DNA from: an uncultured Porphyromonas sp.
GTDB taxonomy: Bacteria > Bacteroidota > Bacteroidia > Bacteroidales > Porphyromonadaceae
NCBI GenBank assembly: GCA_945867245.1
Contig: CAMBHQ010000086.1
Span: 1 to 5,098 of the forward strand
Length of the DNA stretch: 5,098 nucleotides
Direction of reading: 5' to 3'
Under the pieces are notes generated by a model that was not told the DNA's origin, searched no databases, and saw nothing but the letters and a program-made list of their open reading frames with translations. Positions 1-4,817 of the stretch are shown here, piece after piece (positions within the stretch are counted from its first letter, which is position 1; the number at the start of each line of letters is the position of its first letter). Both the position numbers and the translations under genes were made by a program.

Positions 1-55
1 CCTATGACCCCCTGCTTGTAAGGCAGGTGCTCTAAACCAGCTGAGCTATAGGCCC
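1..55 (-). tRNA. tRNA-Val (anticodon UAC), 3' part cut off by window edge
   Basis: Read on the minus strand, the segment folds as the 5' two-thirds of a tRNA. It shows a 5' acceptor strand GGGCCTA (55-49), a D arm with GCTC and GAGC, and a 5-bp anticodon stem CCTGC/GCAGG. The 7-nt loop CTTACAA places UAC at positions 34-36, which reads valine GUA (and other GUN) codons. The variable loop GGGTC and the first T-stem bases follow, then the window ends, so the T loop, the 3' acceptor strand and any encoded CCA are not visible. The identity rests on the anticodon alone. A well-formed promoter lies 20 nt upstream of the mature 5' end. Whether further tRNAs follow in the same transcript cannot be seen. 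Confidence 0.93.
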
Positions 56-74
56 TCGATTATTTTTTCACTTG

Positions 75-104
75 CAAAGGTAATACTTTTCTTTTAATCT
101 GCAA
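75..104 (-). promoter_or_regulatory. Bacteroidota-type promoter of the tRNA-Val
   Basis: On the minus strand, TTG (104-102) is followed after exactly 19 nt by TACCTTTG (82-75). This matches the Bacteroidota housekeeping consensus of a TTG/TTTG -33 element and a TAnnTTTG -7 element. Transcription would begin around 70-66, leaving a leader of 11-15 nt before the mature tRNA 5' end at 55. The spacer is A-rich on the transcribed strand. This is the best-matching promoter in the window. Confidence 0.85.
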
Positions 105-196
105 TAGCTACGCAAAATTTTCCCGCTCTCGGGGCCTCCTAAGGCCTGATAGCACGAGCGCCAGCAGGCTCTATATACAGCGCCTATCGTTCGAGA

Positions 197-228
197 TTTC
201 GCTAAGCCACTCATTATTCGTATCTTTG
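197..228 (+). promoter_or_regulatory. Probable promoter of the thioredoxin-like gene
   Basis: TATCTTTG at 221-228 fits the TAnnTTTG -7 consensus. The -33 element is poor: TTTCG at 197-201 sits at the right 19-nt spacing but lacks a clean TTG. Initiation would fall near 234, giving a leader of about 125 nt before the ATG at 360. Together with the tRNA promoter on the other strand, it makes this a divergent promoter region. The -7 box is convincing; the upstream element is a guess. Confidence 0.6.
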
Positions 229-359
229 CCCTCGCTTTAGGCACTAGACAAGCGGTCGATGGCCTATAGCCAGCCCGAGACACGGGCACCTCTCTCGGTG
301 ATACACCTGCATAAGGTCTATGATTTAGACAGAGGTTAGTCGGACTTAAATTGAATTTT
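229..359 (+). other. Long 5' leader with small inverted repeats and a possible 26-codon upstream ORF
   Basis: This is the predicted untranslated leader between the -7 box and the ATG at 360. It contains the inverted repeat GCCCG-N5-CGGGC in the 270s-280s, overlapped by CCGAGA/TCTCGG arms, so two alternative small hairpins are possible. An ATG at 259 opens a 26-codon frame ending at TAG 337-339, 20 nt before the main ATG. No Shine-Dalgarno sequence precedes it, and its peptide (starting MAYSQPETR) resembles nothing I recognise. No known riboswitch signature is visible. The leader may be regulatory, but the sequence alone does not establish that. Confidence 0.3.
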
Positions 360-881
360 ATGACGTTACGTAGTGTTCGTCGTGAGTTGGTAGCGCTAGG
401 TCTAGGAGCTGGTATCCTCCTGGCATACTCATGGACAACAGCCGAACAGCCCGAGGCTGCGGCAGCCATTGCCCCAGGTAATACCTTGCCCACGATGAAG
501 ATAACGAACGAGCGCAGCACTAGGGACACAGATGGCCTAACGAGTGGCAAGAGTTACAAGCTCCTACACTTCTGGGCTGCCTATGATGCCGAGAGCCGTG
601 CCAGCAATGTGGCGTACGCCCAGAGCTTGACTGGCTCCGAGACGATTGTCTACCAAGGTATCTCTCTAGATGTCGATGCGGAGGTCTATAGACAGACGCT
701 TGCGCTCGATGGTGTTGATGTACACGGACAAGTACTAGCCGATGCCCAGTGGCGCGATGCCCTGGCAGAGCAGTATGGTCAGAGAGGCGGTATCCGCAGT
801 ATCCTCATCGATGCAGAGGGTACGGTCCTACTCGTGAACCCCAGCACCGCAGAGTTAGAGCAATTCGTACGAACGAACTAG
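360..881 (+). CDS. Cysteine-free thioredoxin-fold protein, probably exported or membrane-anchored
   Basis: A 173-residue protein, read from ATG at 360. An in-frame TTG at 351 would add only three residues and is less likely; no clear Shine-Dalgarno sequence supports either. The basic N-terminus (R4, R7, R8) is followed by a hydrophobic stretch at about residues 10-25, which looks like a signal peptide or signal anchor. There is no cysteine, so it is not a lipoprotein. Residues 40-173 follow the TlpA/AhpC-like thioredoxin layout: a beta strand LLHFWAAYDAESR (68-80) where redox-active members have WCxxC, then QGISLDVD (99-106), then GIRSILIDAEG (144-154), where the usual cis-proline is replaced by R146. 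With both the cysteines and the cis-proline gone, dithiol chemistry is ruled out; a binding, structural or scaffolding role is inference. Such degenerate thioredoxin-like proteins are, to my recollection, common in Bacteroidales. It converges on the msrA-pdxJ-bcp operon, with a shared terminator between them. Confidence 0.8.
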   Translation: MTLRSVRRELVALGLGAGILLAYSWTTAEQPEAAAAIAPGNTLPTMKITNERSTRDTDGLTSGKSYKLLHFWAAYDAESRASNVAYAQSLTGSETIVYQGISLDVDAEVYRQTLALDGVDVHGQVLADAQWRDALAEQYGQRGGIRSILIDAEGTVLLVNPSTAELEQFVRTN

Positions 882-900
882 CCCTAGTAAGGCAAAAGCA

Positions 901-944
901 AACGGCTGTGTACCCCACCAGAGGTACACAGCCGTTGTCTTTTA
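901..944. terminator. Bidirectional intrinsic terminator between the thioredoxin-like gene and bcp
   Basis: AACGGCTGTGTACC (901-914) and GGTACACAGCCGTT (923-936) form a perfect 14-bp stem with the 8-nt loop CCACCAGA. On the plus strand it is followed by GTCTTTTA; on the minus strand the stem is followed by TGCTTTTG. It lies 19 nt after the plus-strand stop (881) and 48 nt beyond the minus-strand bcp stop (985), so it can end transcription from both sides. Confidence 0.88.
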
Positions 945-984
945 TACGCCGAGGCAGGACTCCCCGCCCTGAGACTATACGCTA

Positions 985-1443
985 TTATGATAATAGAGCC
1001 AATATCTGCTCGGCATGCTCCCCAGTCTTGACGGCTCGCCCACGTAAGATATGGCGAACCTCACCCTCGGGACTGATCAGGAAGGTCGTACGCTCGGTCC
1101 CCATATAACGACGCCCGTAGAGCGTCTTCTCGACCCAGGTACCGAAGGCTTCGCCCAACACATTGTCGCTGTCCACGATGAGCCTAAAGGGCAGCTGTTG
1201 CTTCTCGATAAAACGCTGATGGCTAGCAGCACTATCACGGCTAACACCCACTATCGCCACGCCACGCTGCTGTAGCAGGGCATAGTTATCACGGAGGTTA
1301 CAGGCCTGCTTGGTACAGCCCGCAGTATTGTCCTTGGGGTAGAAGTAGAGTGCTATCCACTGCCCAGCATAGTCCGAGCGTAGCACCTCCCTACCCGCTT
1401 GGTCGAGCCCTAGTAAGTCGGGCACTTTCGTTCCTAGCTCCAT
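985..1443 (-). CDS. bcp: Thioredoxin-dependent thiol peroxidase, BCP/PrxQ-type peroxiredoxin
   Basis: A 152-residue cytoplasmic peroxiredoxin, the usual length for the family. It reduces hydrogen peroxide and organic hydroperoxides using thioredoxin. The active-site motif PxxxTxxC is intact (P36, T40, C43), so C43 is the peroxidatic cysteine. C48, five residues on in CTKQAC, matches the resolving-cysteine position of the atypical two-cysteine members such as E. coli Bcp. R118 in GTERTTFLI fits the conserved active-site arginine. The residue before the GC is alanine instead of the common proline (TAGCT for TPGCT), which should be tolerated. The ATG at 1443 is preceded by AAAGGA at a 9-nt spacing. 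It is the last gene of the msrA-pdxJ-bcp operon, 23 nt after the pdxJ stop, and ends before the terminator at 936-901. Confidence 0.95.
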   Translation of the reverse strand: MELGTKVPDLLGLDQAGREVLRSDYAGQWIALYFYPKDNTAGCTKQACNLRDNYALLQQRGVAIVGVSRDSAASHQRFIEKQQLPFRLIVDSDNVLGEAFGTWVEKTLYGRRYMGTERTTFLISPEGEVRHILRGRAVKTGEHAEQILALLS

Positions 1444-1452
1444 AATCTCTGT

Positions 1453-1458
1453 TCCTTT
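1453..1458 (-). promoter_or_regulatory. Ribosome binding site of bcp
   Basis: AAAGGA on the minus strand lies 9 nt before the ATG at 1443, inside the 23-nt pdxJ-bcp gap. It supports this start, which also agrees with the family's N-terminus. Confidence 0.6.
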
Positions 1459-1466
1459 ATAGCTTG

Positions 1467-2192
1467 TTACTCGCTGATATTCCCTAGCCCTAGCTGATAC
1501 CTACGGATGGTCTCGGGCAGACCGAGTATCAGAGCTTCGCTTATCAAGGCATGACCTATCGAGACCTCATCTAGATAAGGGATACACTCGTGCAGATAGG
1601 CGATGTTCTCTAGGCTAAGGTCGTGCCCTGCGTTGATGCCCAGACCGAGCTCGTGCGCCAGCTCTGCCGCACGTACGAAAGGCGCCACGGCAGCTGCCCT
1701 GTCCGCGGCATAAGCACTGGCATAAGGCTCGGTGTATAACTCGATGCGGTCTGCCCCGACCTCCTTGGCTAGGCGGATATTATCGAGCTCGGTACCGACG
1801 AAGATGGAGGCACGTACGCCCCAGGCATGTAGCTGCTCGATGGTCGAGCGCAGGAAGTCGGCATGCGCAGCTACATCCCAGCCCGAGTCGCTGGTCAGTT
1901 GCGTAGGGCCGTCCGGCACGAGTGTCGCCTGTGCAGGGCGTATCTCCTCGATGAGGGCCATAAACTCAGGTATGGGGTTCCCCTCTATATTAAACTCTGT
2001 CCTCAGTCTAGGCTTCAGGTCGCGCACATCCTGATAGCGGATATGGCGCTCGTCTGGGCGTGGATGTACGGTAATGCCATCGGCTCCCCACCCTTCGATG
2101 AGTAGAGAGAGCTCCAGCACATTAGGGGTATTGCCGCCCCGCGCATTACGGAGCGTAGCTATCTTGTTTACGTTTACGCTTAGTTTTGTCAT
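1467..2192 (-). CDS. pdxJ: Pyridoxine 5'-phosphate synthase
   Basis: A 241-residue TIM-barrel enzyme of normal family length. It condenses 3-amino-2-oxopropyl phosphate with 1-deoxy-D-xylulose 5-phosphate to give pyridoxine 5'-phosphate, the ring-closing step of DXP-dependent vitamin B6 synthesis in the cytoplasm. Conserved elements run in order: [15 protein letters not shown] (6-20), [13 protein letters not shown] (40-52) with H43 and R45, EFNIEGNP (66-73) with E70, TLVPD (90-94), [10 protein letters not shown] (149-158) with E151, NAGHDLS (187-193) with H190, and SIGHALI (211-217). K10 replaces the histidine of the E. coli VNIDH motif, which I recall as the normal Bacteroidota form. The ATG at 2192 has AAAGGAG 8 nt upstream, the best ribosome binding site in the window. 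It is the middle gene of the operon, 41 nt after the msrA stop and 23 nt before bcp. Confidence 0.97.
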   Translation of the reverse strand: MTKLSVNVNKIATLRNARGGNTPNVLELSLLIEGWGADGITVHPRPDERHIRYQDVRDLKPRLRTEFNIEGNPIPEFMALIEEIRPAQATLVPDGPTQLTSDSGWDVAAHADFLRSTIEQLHAWGVRASIFVGTELDNIRLAKEVGADRIELYTEPYASAYAADRAAAVAPFVRAAELAHELGLGINAGHDLSLENIAYLHECIPYLDEVSIGHALISEALILGLPETIRRYQLGLGNISE

Positions 2193-2200
2193 AACTTAAT

Positions 2201-2207
2201 CTCCTTT
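2201..2207 (-). promoter_or_regulatory. Strong ribosome binding site of pdxJ
   Basis: AAAGGAG on the minus strand is separated by 8 nt from the ATG at 2192. A second purine run, AAAGGGAG (2218-2211), lies just upstream but is too far away to serve this start. The strength of this site contrasts with the other genes here, which start with weaker sites or none. Confidence 0.7.
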
Positions 2208-2233
2208 ATTCTCCCTTTAGCTATATCCTAGCC

Positions 2234-2746
2234 CTAGCGATTAGCCTCACGAGCGAGGATAAATAGGTCCTGACCGATATGGCAATAGCCTCCTGGATGT
2301 ACGTCTAGGTAATCCTGATGATAGTCCTCTGCAGGGTAGAAGTTGCGCAGGGGCTCGCACTCGACGCATAGCTCAGCCGTATAGAGCTTTGCCAGCTCCT
2401 GTAGGGCGGTCTCGGCAAGGTTGCGGTCTGCTTCATCCGTATAATATATGCCTGTGCGATACTGCGTACCTATATCGCCCCCCTGCTTATTCAGGCTCGT
2501 CGGGTCGATGGTACGGAAGTAAAGCCTTAGGATTAGCGCAAGCTCTAAGACTTCGGGGTCGTAGACCACACGTACGGTCTCGGCATAGCCGGTTGCCCCT
2601 GTACATACCTCTTGGTAGGTCGGGGCCTTATCGTGGAGTCCGTTGGCATAGCCTACAGTGGTATCTACGACACCCCGTAACTGCTTCATAAAGTGCTCAG
2701 TCCCCCAGAAGCAACCGCCTGCTAGATAAATTTCTTTTGTCATCAT
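2234..2746 (-). CDS. msrA: Peptide-methionine (S)-S-oxide reductase MsrA
   Basis: A 170-residue stand-alone MsrA, which reduces the S epimer of methionine sulfoxide in proteins or free methionine, normally with thioredoxin as donor. The signature GGCFWGTEHF gives catalytic C12. Other family blocks are TVGYANG (30-36), YQEVCTGATGYAE (44-56), GGDIGTQYRTGIYY (89-102), FYPAEDYHQDYL (136-147) and HPGGYCHIG (150-158). C155 lies at the position of the first E. coli resolving cysteine; the second is absent. The usual GHAE motif is GYAE here (Y54). There is no MsrB domain after the MsrA domain, unlike the fused MsrAB proteins known from some related bacteria. No signal peptide is seen, so it is cytoplasmic. 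Two ATG codons stand in tandem (2746 and 2743), and the track-length start at 2746 sits almost on the predicted transcription start. First gene of the msrA-pdxJ-bcp operon. Confidence 0.95.
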   Translation of the reverse strand: MMTKEIYLAGGCFWGTEHFMKQLRGVVDTTVGYANGLHDKAPTYQEVCTGATGYAETVRVVYDPEVLELALILRLYFRTIDPTSLNKQGGDIGTQYRTGIYYTDEADRNLAETALQELAKLYTAELCVECEPLRNFYPAEDYHQDYLDVHPGGYCHIGQDLFILAREANR

Positions 2747-2750
2747 ATCA

Positions 2751-2758
2751 CAAATATA
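2751..2758 (-). promoter_or_regulatory. -7 box of the msrA-pdxJ-bcp operon promoter
   Basis: TATATTTG on the minus strand (2758-2751) is a full TAnnTTTG match. No clear TTG lies at the expected distance upstream, where the imperfect hairpin at 2773-2806 is found instead. Initiation 5-8 nt downstream would fall around 2746-2743, right on the tandem ATG codons, implying a leaderless or nearly leaderless message. Confidence 0.6.
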
Positions 2759-2772
2759 CTACATATTCTACT

Positions 2773-2820
2773 GAACGAGCGTACACCCACGAGTGTACAG
2801 CCGTTCACTAGCAGGTGAAC
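2773..2820. repeat. Overlapping inverted repeats upstream of msrA
   Basis: GAACGAGCGTACAC (2773-2786) and GTGTACAGCCGTTC (2793-2806) form 6 bp near the loop CCACGA and 5 bp at the base, separated by a 3-nt mismatch. GTTCAC (2803-2808) and GTGAAC (2815-2820) form a second perfect 6-bp stem with a 6-nt loop. The two structures share GTTC at 2803-2806 and so exclude each other. TGAACG occurs three times, twice forward and once inverted. The first hairpin shares the 9-mer ACAGCCGTT and a CCAC-starting loop with the terminator at 901-936, but has no T-tract. It could be an operator, part of an RNA from the spacer, or a decayed terminator. Confidence 0.5.
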
Positions 2821-2983
2821 GCCCCATAAGCTACAATACAAGCGGACAGAGCCTTGTCGAGAGCATTGCACGGACTCTGGGGACTAATACCCTATTCATC
2901 TACGCCCCCATGCATAGCTACGTAGATAAAGCATAAACGGTCTCCATGGCTCATAAGCGCAGTCTTTAGCGAGAAGCGCCACC
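2821..2983. other. Intergenic stretch between msrA and comM without a recognisable gene
   Basis: This is the middle of the 311-nt gap between the divergent msrA and comM genes. No convincing open frame is seen on either strand, and neither gene's core promoter needs this sequence. The one clear structure is ATCTACG (2898-2904) paired with CGTAGAT (2921-2927) across a 16-nt loop. Weaker complementarity exists between CAGAG near 2847 and CTCTG near 2875. It may hold a small RNA or regulator sites, but no promoter consensus or terminator with a T-tract supports a specific RNA gene. Confidence 0.4.
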
Positions 2984-3014
2984 TTGGCAATCTAAGCGAA
3001 AATGAATAACTTTG
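2984..3014 (+). promoter_or_regulatory. Promoter of comM
   Basis: TTG at 2984-2986 is followed after 20 nt by TAACTTTG at 3007-3014, matching the Bacteroidota -33 and TAnnTTTG -7 elements. Initiation near 3020 would give a leader of about 38 nt, A/T-rich and without a Shine-Dalgarno sequence. Confidence 0.75.
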
Positions 3015-3057
3015 AGCATAATCAAGAATCAAACAATCTATCTAATATCATTGACTT

Positions 3058-4605
3058 ATGCTTAGTCGCACCTATTCAGCCGCCCTACAGAGCATCCACG
3101 CACGTCCCGTTGCCGTGGAGGTGAACTGCGTACCAGGCTCGTACTTTCACCTAGTAGGGCTCCCCGATACCGCCATCAAGGAGAGTCAAGACCGCGTGGC
3201 TACAGCCCTTATGAACAGCGGATATAAGTACCCGATGAAGCATATCATCATCAACCTAAGCCCCGCTGACATACGCAAAGAAGGCTCTGCCTACGACCTC
3301 CCCATAGCCGTGGCTATGCTAGCGGCAGACGAACAGATAACAGCACCCGAGCTAGAGCAATATATGATGGTGGGCGAGCTGATGCTCGACGGCAGTCTGC
3401 GTCCCATCAAGGGCGCTCTACCCATCGCCATAGAGGCTAAGGCCCGTGGCTACAAGGCGCTCATCTTACCCCAAGAGAATGCAGCCGAGGCGGCTGTCGT
3501 AGAGGGTCTACTCGTCTATGGCGCACAGCGACTGGGCGAGGTAATAGCCCTGCTCGAGGGACAGCCCGTCCTAGAGCCGAGTAGCGTCTCTATAGCCAAG
3601 CTATTCGCAGAGCAACAGGAGCGCACACTCTTCGACTTCAGCGAGGTCAAAGGTCAGGAGACAGTCAAGCGAGCGCTCGAGGTAGCAGCCGCTGGCGGAC
3701 ACAATATGCTGATGATAGGCGCCCCAGGCAGTGGCAAAAGCATGATGGCCAAGCGCCTGCCCGGCATCCTGCCTCCCTTCACGATGGGCGAGGCCCTAGA
3801 GACCACCAAGATTTACTCCGTAGCGGGCAAGCTCACCCGAGAGCAGACCCTGATGACCAGTCGCCCCTTCCGCGCCCCACACCACTCTATATCTCCCGTG
3901 GCTCTCGTGGGCGGTGGTAGCAATCCTCAGCCTGGCGAGATTAGCCTAGCACACAATGGCGTACTCTTCCTAGACGAGCTACCCGAGTTCAGCCGCAATG
4001 TCCTAGAGGTGATGCGTCAGCCGCTCGAGGACCGCACCGTCACGGTGGCTAGAGCCCGCTTCTCGGTCGATTATCCGGCTAGTTTCATGCTCATCGCCGC
4101 CATGAATCCCTGCCCCTGCGGATACTATAACCATCCGACCCGAGCCTGCGAATGTAGCCCTCAGCAGGTGCAACGCTACCTCGGCAAGGTATCGGGGCCA
4201 CTGCTCGACCGTGTAGACCTGCAGGTCGAGATTAGCCCTGTCCCCTTCGAGCGCCTCAGCGACACCCAGCCCGCCGAGCCGAGTGCGGCCATTCGGGCGC
4301 GTGTACTCAGGGCTAGGGAGATACAGAATAGGCGCTTCGCAGACTATCCCGAGGTGCACTGCAATGCCCAGATGACCCCACAGATGATGCAGCGCTATGC
4401 ACGCCCCGACGAGGCAGGGCTACAGAGGCTCAAAATGGCTATGGAGCGGCTATCGCTTAGCGCCCGTGCCTACGACCGCATTCTCAAGGTAGCCCGCACT
4501 ATTGCCGACCTAGAGGGGGCAGAGCAGATTAACCAAGCGCACATCGCCGAGGCTATTAGTTACCGCAGTCTCGACCGCAATAACTGGGGCGAACGCAGAC
4601 TATAG
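3058..4605 (+). CDS. comM: YifB/ComM family Mg-chelatase-like AAA+ ATPase
   Basis: A complete 515-residue protein, typical in length for the family. In Vibrio cholerae ComM is a hexameric helicase that drives branch migration and helps integrate incoming DNA during natural transformation; many non-competent bacteria also carry it. Three parts are visible. The N-terminal ChlI/Lon-like domain (about 20-145) includes VGLPDTAIKESQDRV and the conserved INLSPADIRKEGSAYDLPIA stretch. The AAA+ core (about 190-395) has Walker A GAPGSGKS (221-228, K227), RPFRAPHH (269-276), Walker B LFLDE (303-307) and SGPLLDRVDL with R385. The C-terminal Mg-chelatase domain follows (about 405-505). Four cysteines in CPC (352-354) and CEC (364-366), after the NP motif, form the family's probable metal-binding insert. 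The ATG at 3058 has no Shine-Dalgarno sequence, but family alignment at the N-terminus supports it. It is transcribed alone from the promoter at 2984-3014. Confidence 0.97.
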   Translation: MLSRTYSAALQSIHARPVAVEVNCVPGSYFHLVGLPDTAIKESQDRVATALMNSGYKYPMKHIIINLSPADIRKEGSAYDLPIAVAMLAADEQITAPELEQYMMVGELMLDGSLRPIKGALPIAIEAKARGYKALILPQENAAEAAVVEGLLVYGAQRLGEVIALLEGQPVLEPSSVSIAKLFAEQQERTLFDFSEVKGQETVKRALEVAAAGGHNMLMIGAPGSGKSMMAKRLPGILPPFTMGEALETTKIYSVAGKLTREQTLMTSRPFRAPHHSISPVALVGGGSNPQPGEISLAHNGVLFLDELPEFSRNVLEVMRQPLEDRTVTVARARFSVDYPASFMLIAAMNPCPCGYYNHPTRACECSPQQVQRYLGKVSGPLLDRVDLQVEISPVPFERLSDTQPAEPSAAIRARVLRAREIQNRRFADYPEVHCNAQMTPQMMQRYARPDEAGLQRLKMAMERLSLSARAYDRILKVARTIADLEGAEQINQAHIAEAISYRSLDRNNWGERRL

Positions 4606-4615
4606 GAGGCGCACG

Positions 4616-4665
4616 CACGGTCTAGCCCAATGACAAGCCGAGGCTTGTCATTGGGCTAGACCGTG
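4616..4665. terminator. Perfect 24-bp inverted repeat after comM, probable terminator without T-tract
   Basis: The arms 4616-4639 and 4642-4665 are perfectly complementary over 24 bp with only GA between them, so the RNA hairpin would have a 4-nt loop closed by C-G. It starts 10 nt after the comM stop and lies between convergent genes, as a terminator should. Neither side has a T-run (GAGTATGGG on the plus strand, CGTGCGCC on the minus), so it is not a classical intrinsic terminator. It may instead protect the 3' end or be a mobile palindromic repeat. Confidence 0.6.
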
Positions 4666-4794
4666 GAGTATGGGATAATCGCTAGGCGTTAAGACTGAGG
4701 GCGAAGGGAGTTTACTCGTGTAAATGACCGAGCCCAACCACGCAGTGCGAGCGTAGCTAATGTCGCAAACAAGGAAGCGAGTGCCGTATTATGC
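4666..4794. repeat. Structured non-coding spacer, candidate dispersed intergenic repeat
   Basis: No open frame with coding character is seen between the comM palindrome and the pirin terminator. The segment contains GGG...TTTAC-TCGT-GTAAA...CCC (a 5-bp stem with 4-nt loop near 4710-4724, flanked by GGG and CCC). It also has a series of GCGAG/GCGTAG-type motifs at about 4746-4785. This look resembles the G+C-rich dispersed intergenic repeats of many bacteria, but only one copy is in view, so repeat status is inference. Confidence 0.3.
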
Positions 4795-4817
4795 AATAGC
4801 CTCGGTAGCAGGCTATT
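4795..4817 (-). terminator. Hairpin overlapping the pirin stop codon
   Basis: AATAGCCT (4795-4802) and AGGCTATT (4810-4817) form a perfect 8-bp stem with a 7-nt loop. Read on the minus strand, the stem begins within the last codons of the pirin gene and includes its TAG stop (4815-4813). The following GCATAATA is only mildly A/T-rich. It may be a weak terminator or 3'-end stabiliser. Confidence 0.45.

Noticed and set aside
175..210. GTTCGAGA-like stretch suggesting a tRNA T-arm remnant
   Set aside because: The flanks do not form the 5-bp T stem and there is no matching anticodon or D arm.
229..359. Known riboswitch (for example TPP) in the leader of the thioredoxin-like gene
   Set aside because: None of the conserved riboswitch core sequences I know is present.
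68..550. 160-codon minus-strand frame across the tRNA promoter and the start of the thioredoxin-like gene
   Set aside because: It runs through the tRNA promoter and antisense to a gene with clear family features; its protein is Arg/Ser/Ala-rich with no recognisable motif.
749..1108. 119-codon plus-strand frame overlapping the end of the thioredoxin-like gene, the terminator and bcp
   Set aside because: It crosses a strong terminator hairpin and overlaps two better-supported genes in other frames; its composition is not protein-like.
1732..2105. Plus-strand frames opposite pdxJ
   Set aside because: Antisense shadows of a strongly conserved enzyme gene with no own start signals.
2389..2691. 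Plus-strand frame opposite msrA
   Set aside because: Antisense shadow; no family resemblance, Arg/Ser/Gly-rich.
2773..2806. Intrinsic terminator for a gene in the msrA-comM gap
   Set aside because: The stem has three central mismatches, no T-run follows on either strand, and no gene ends there.
4003..4359. Minus-strand frame opposite comM
   Set aside because: Antisense shadow of the ATPase core, with no promoter or ribosome binding site.
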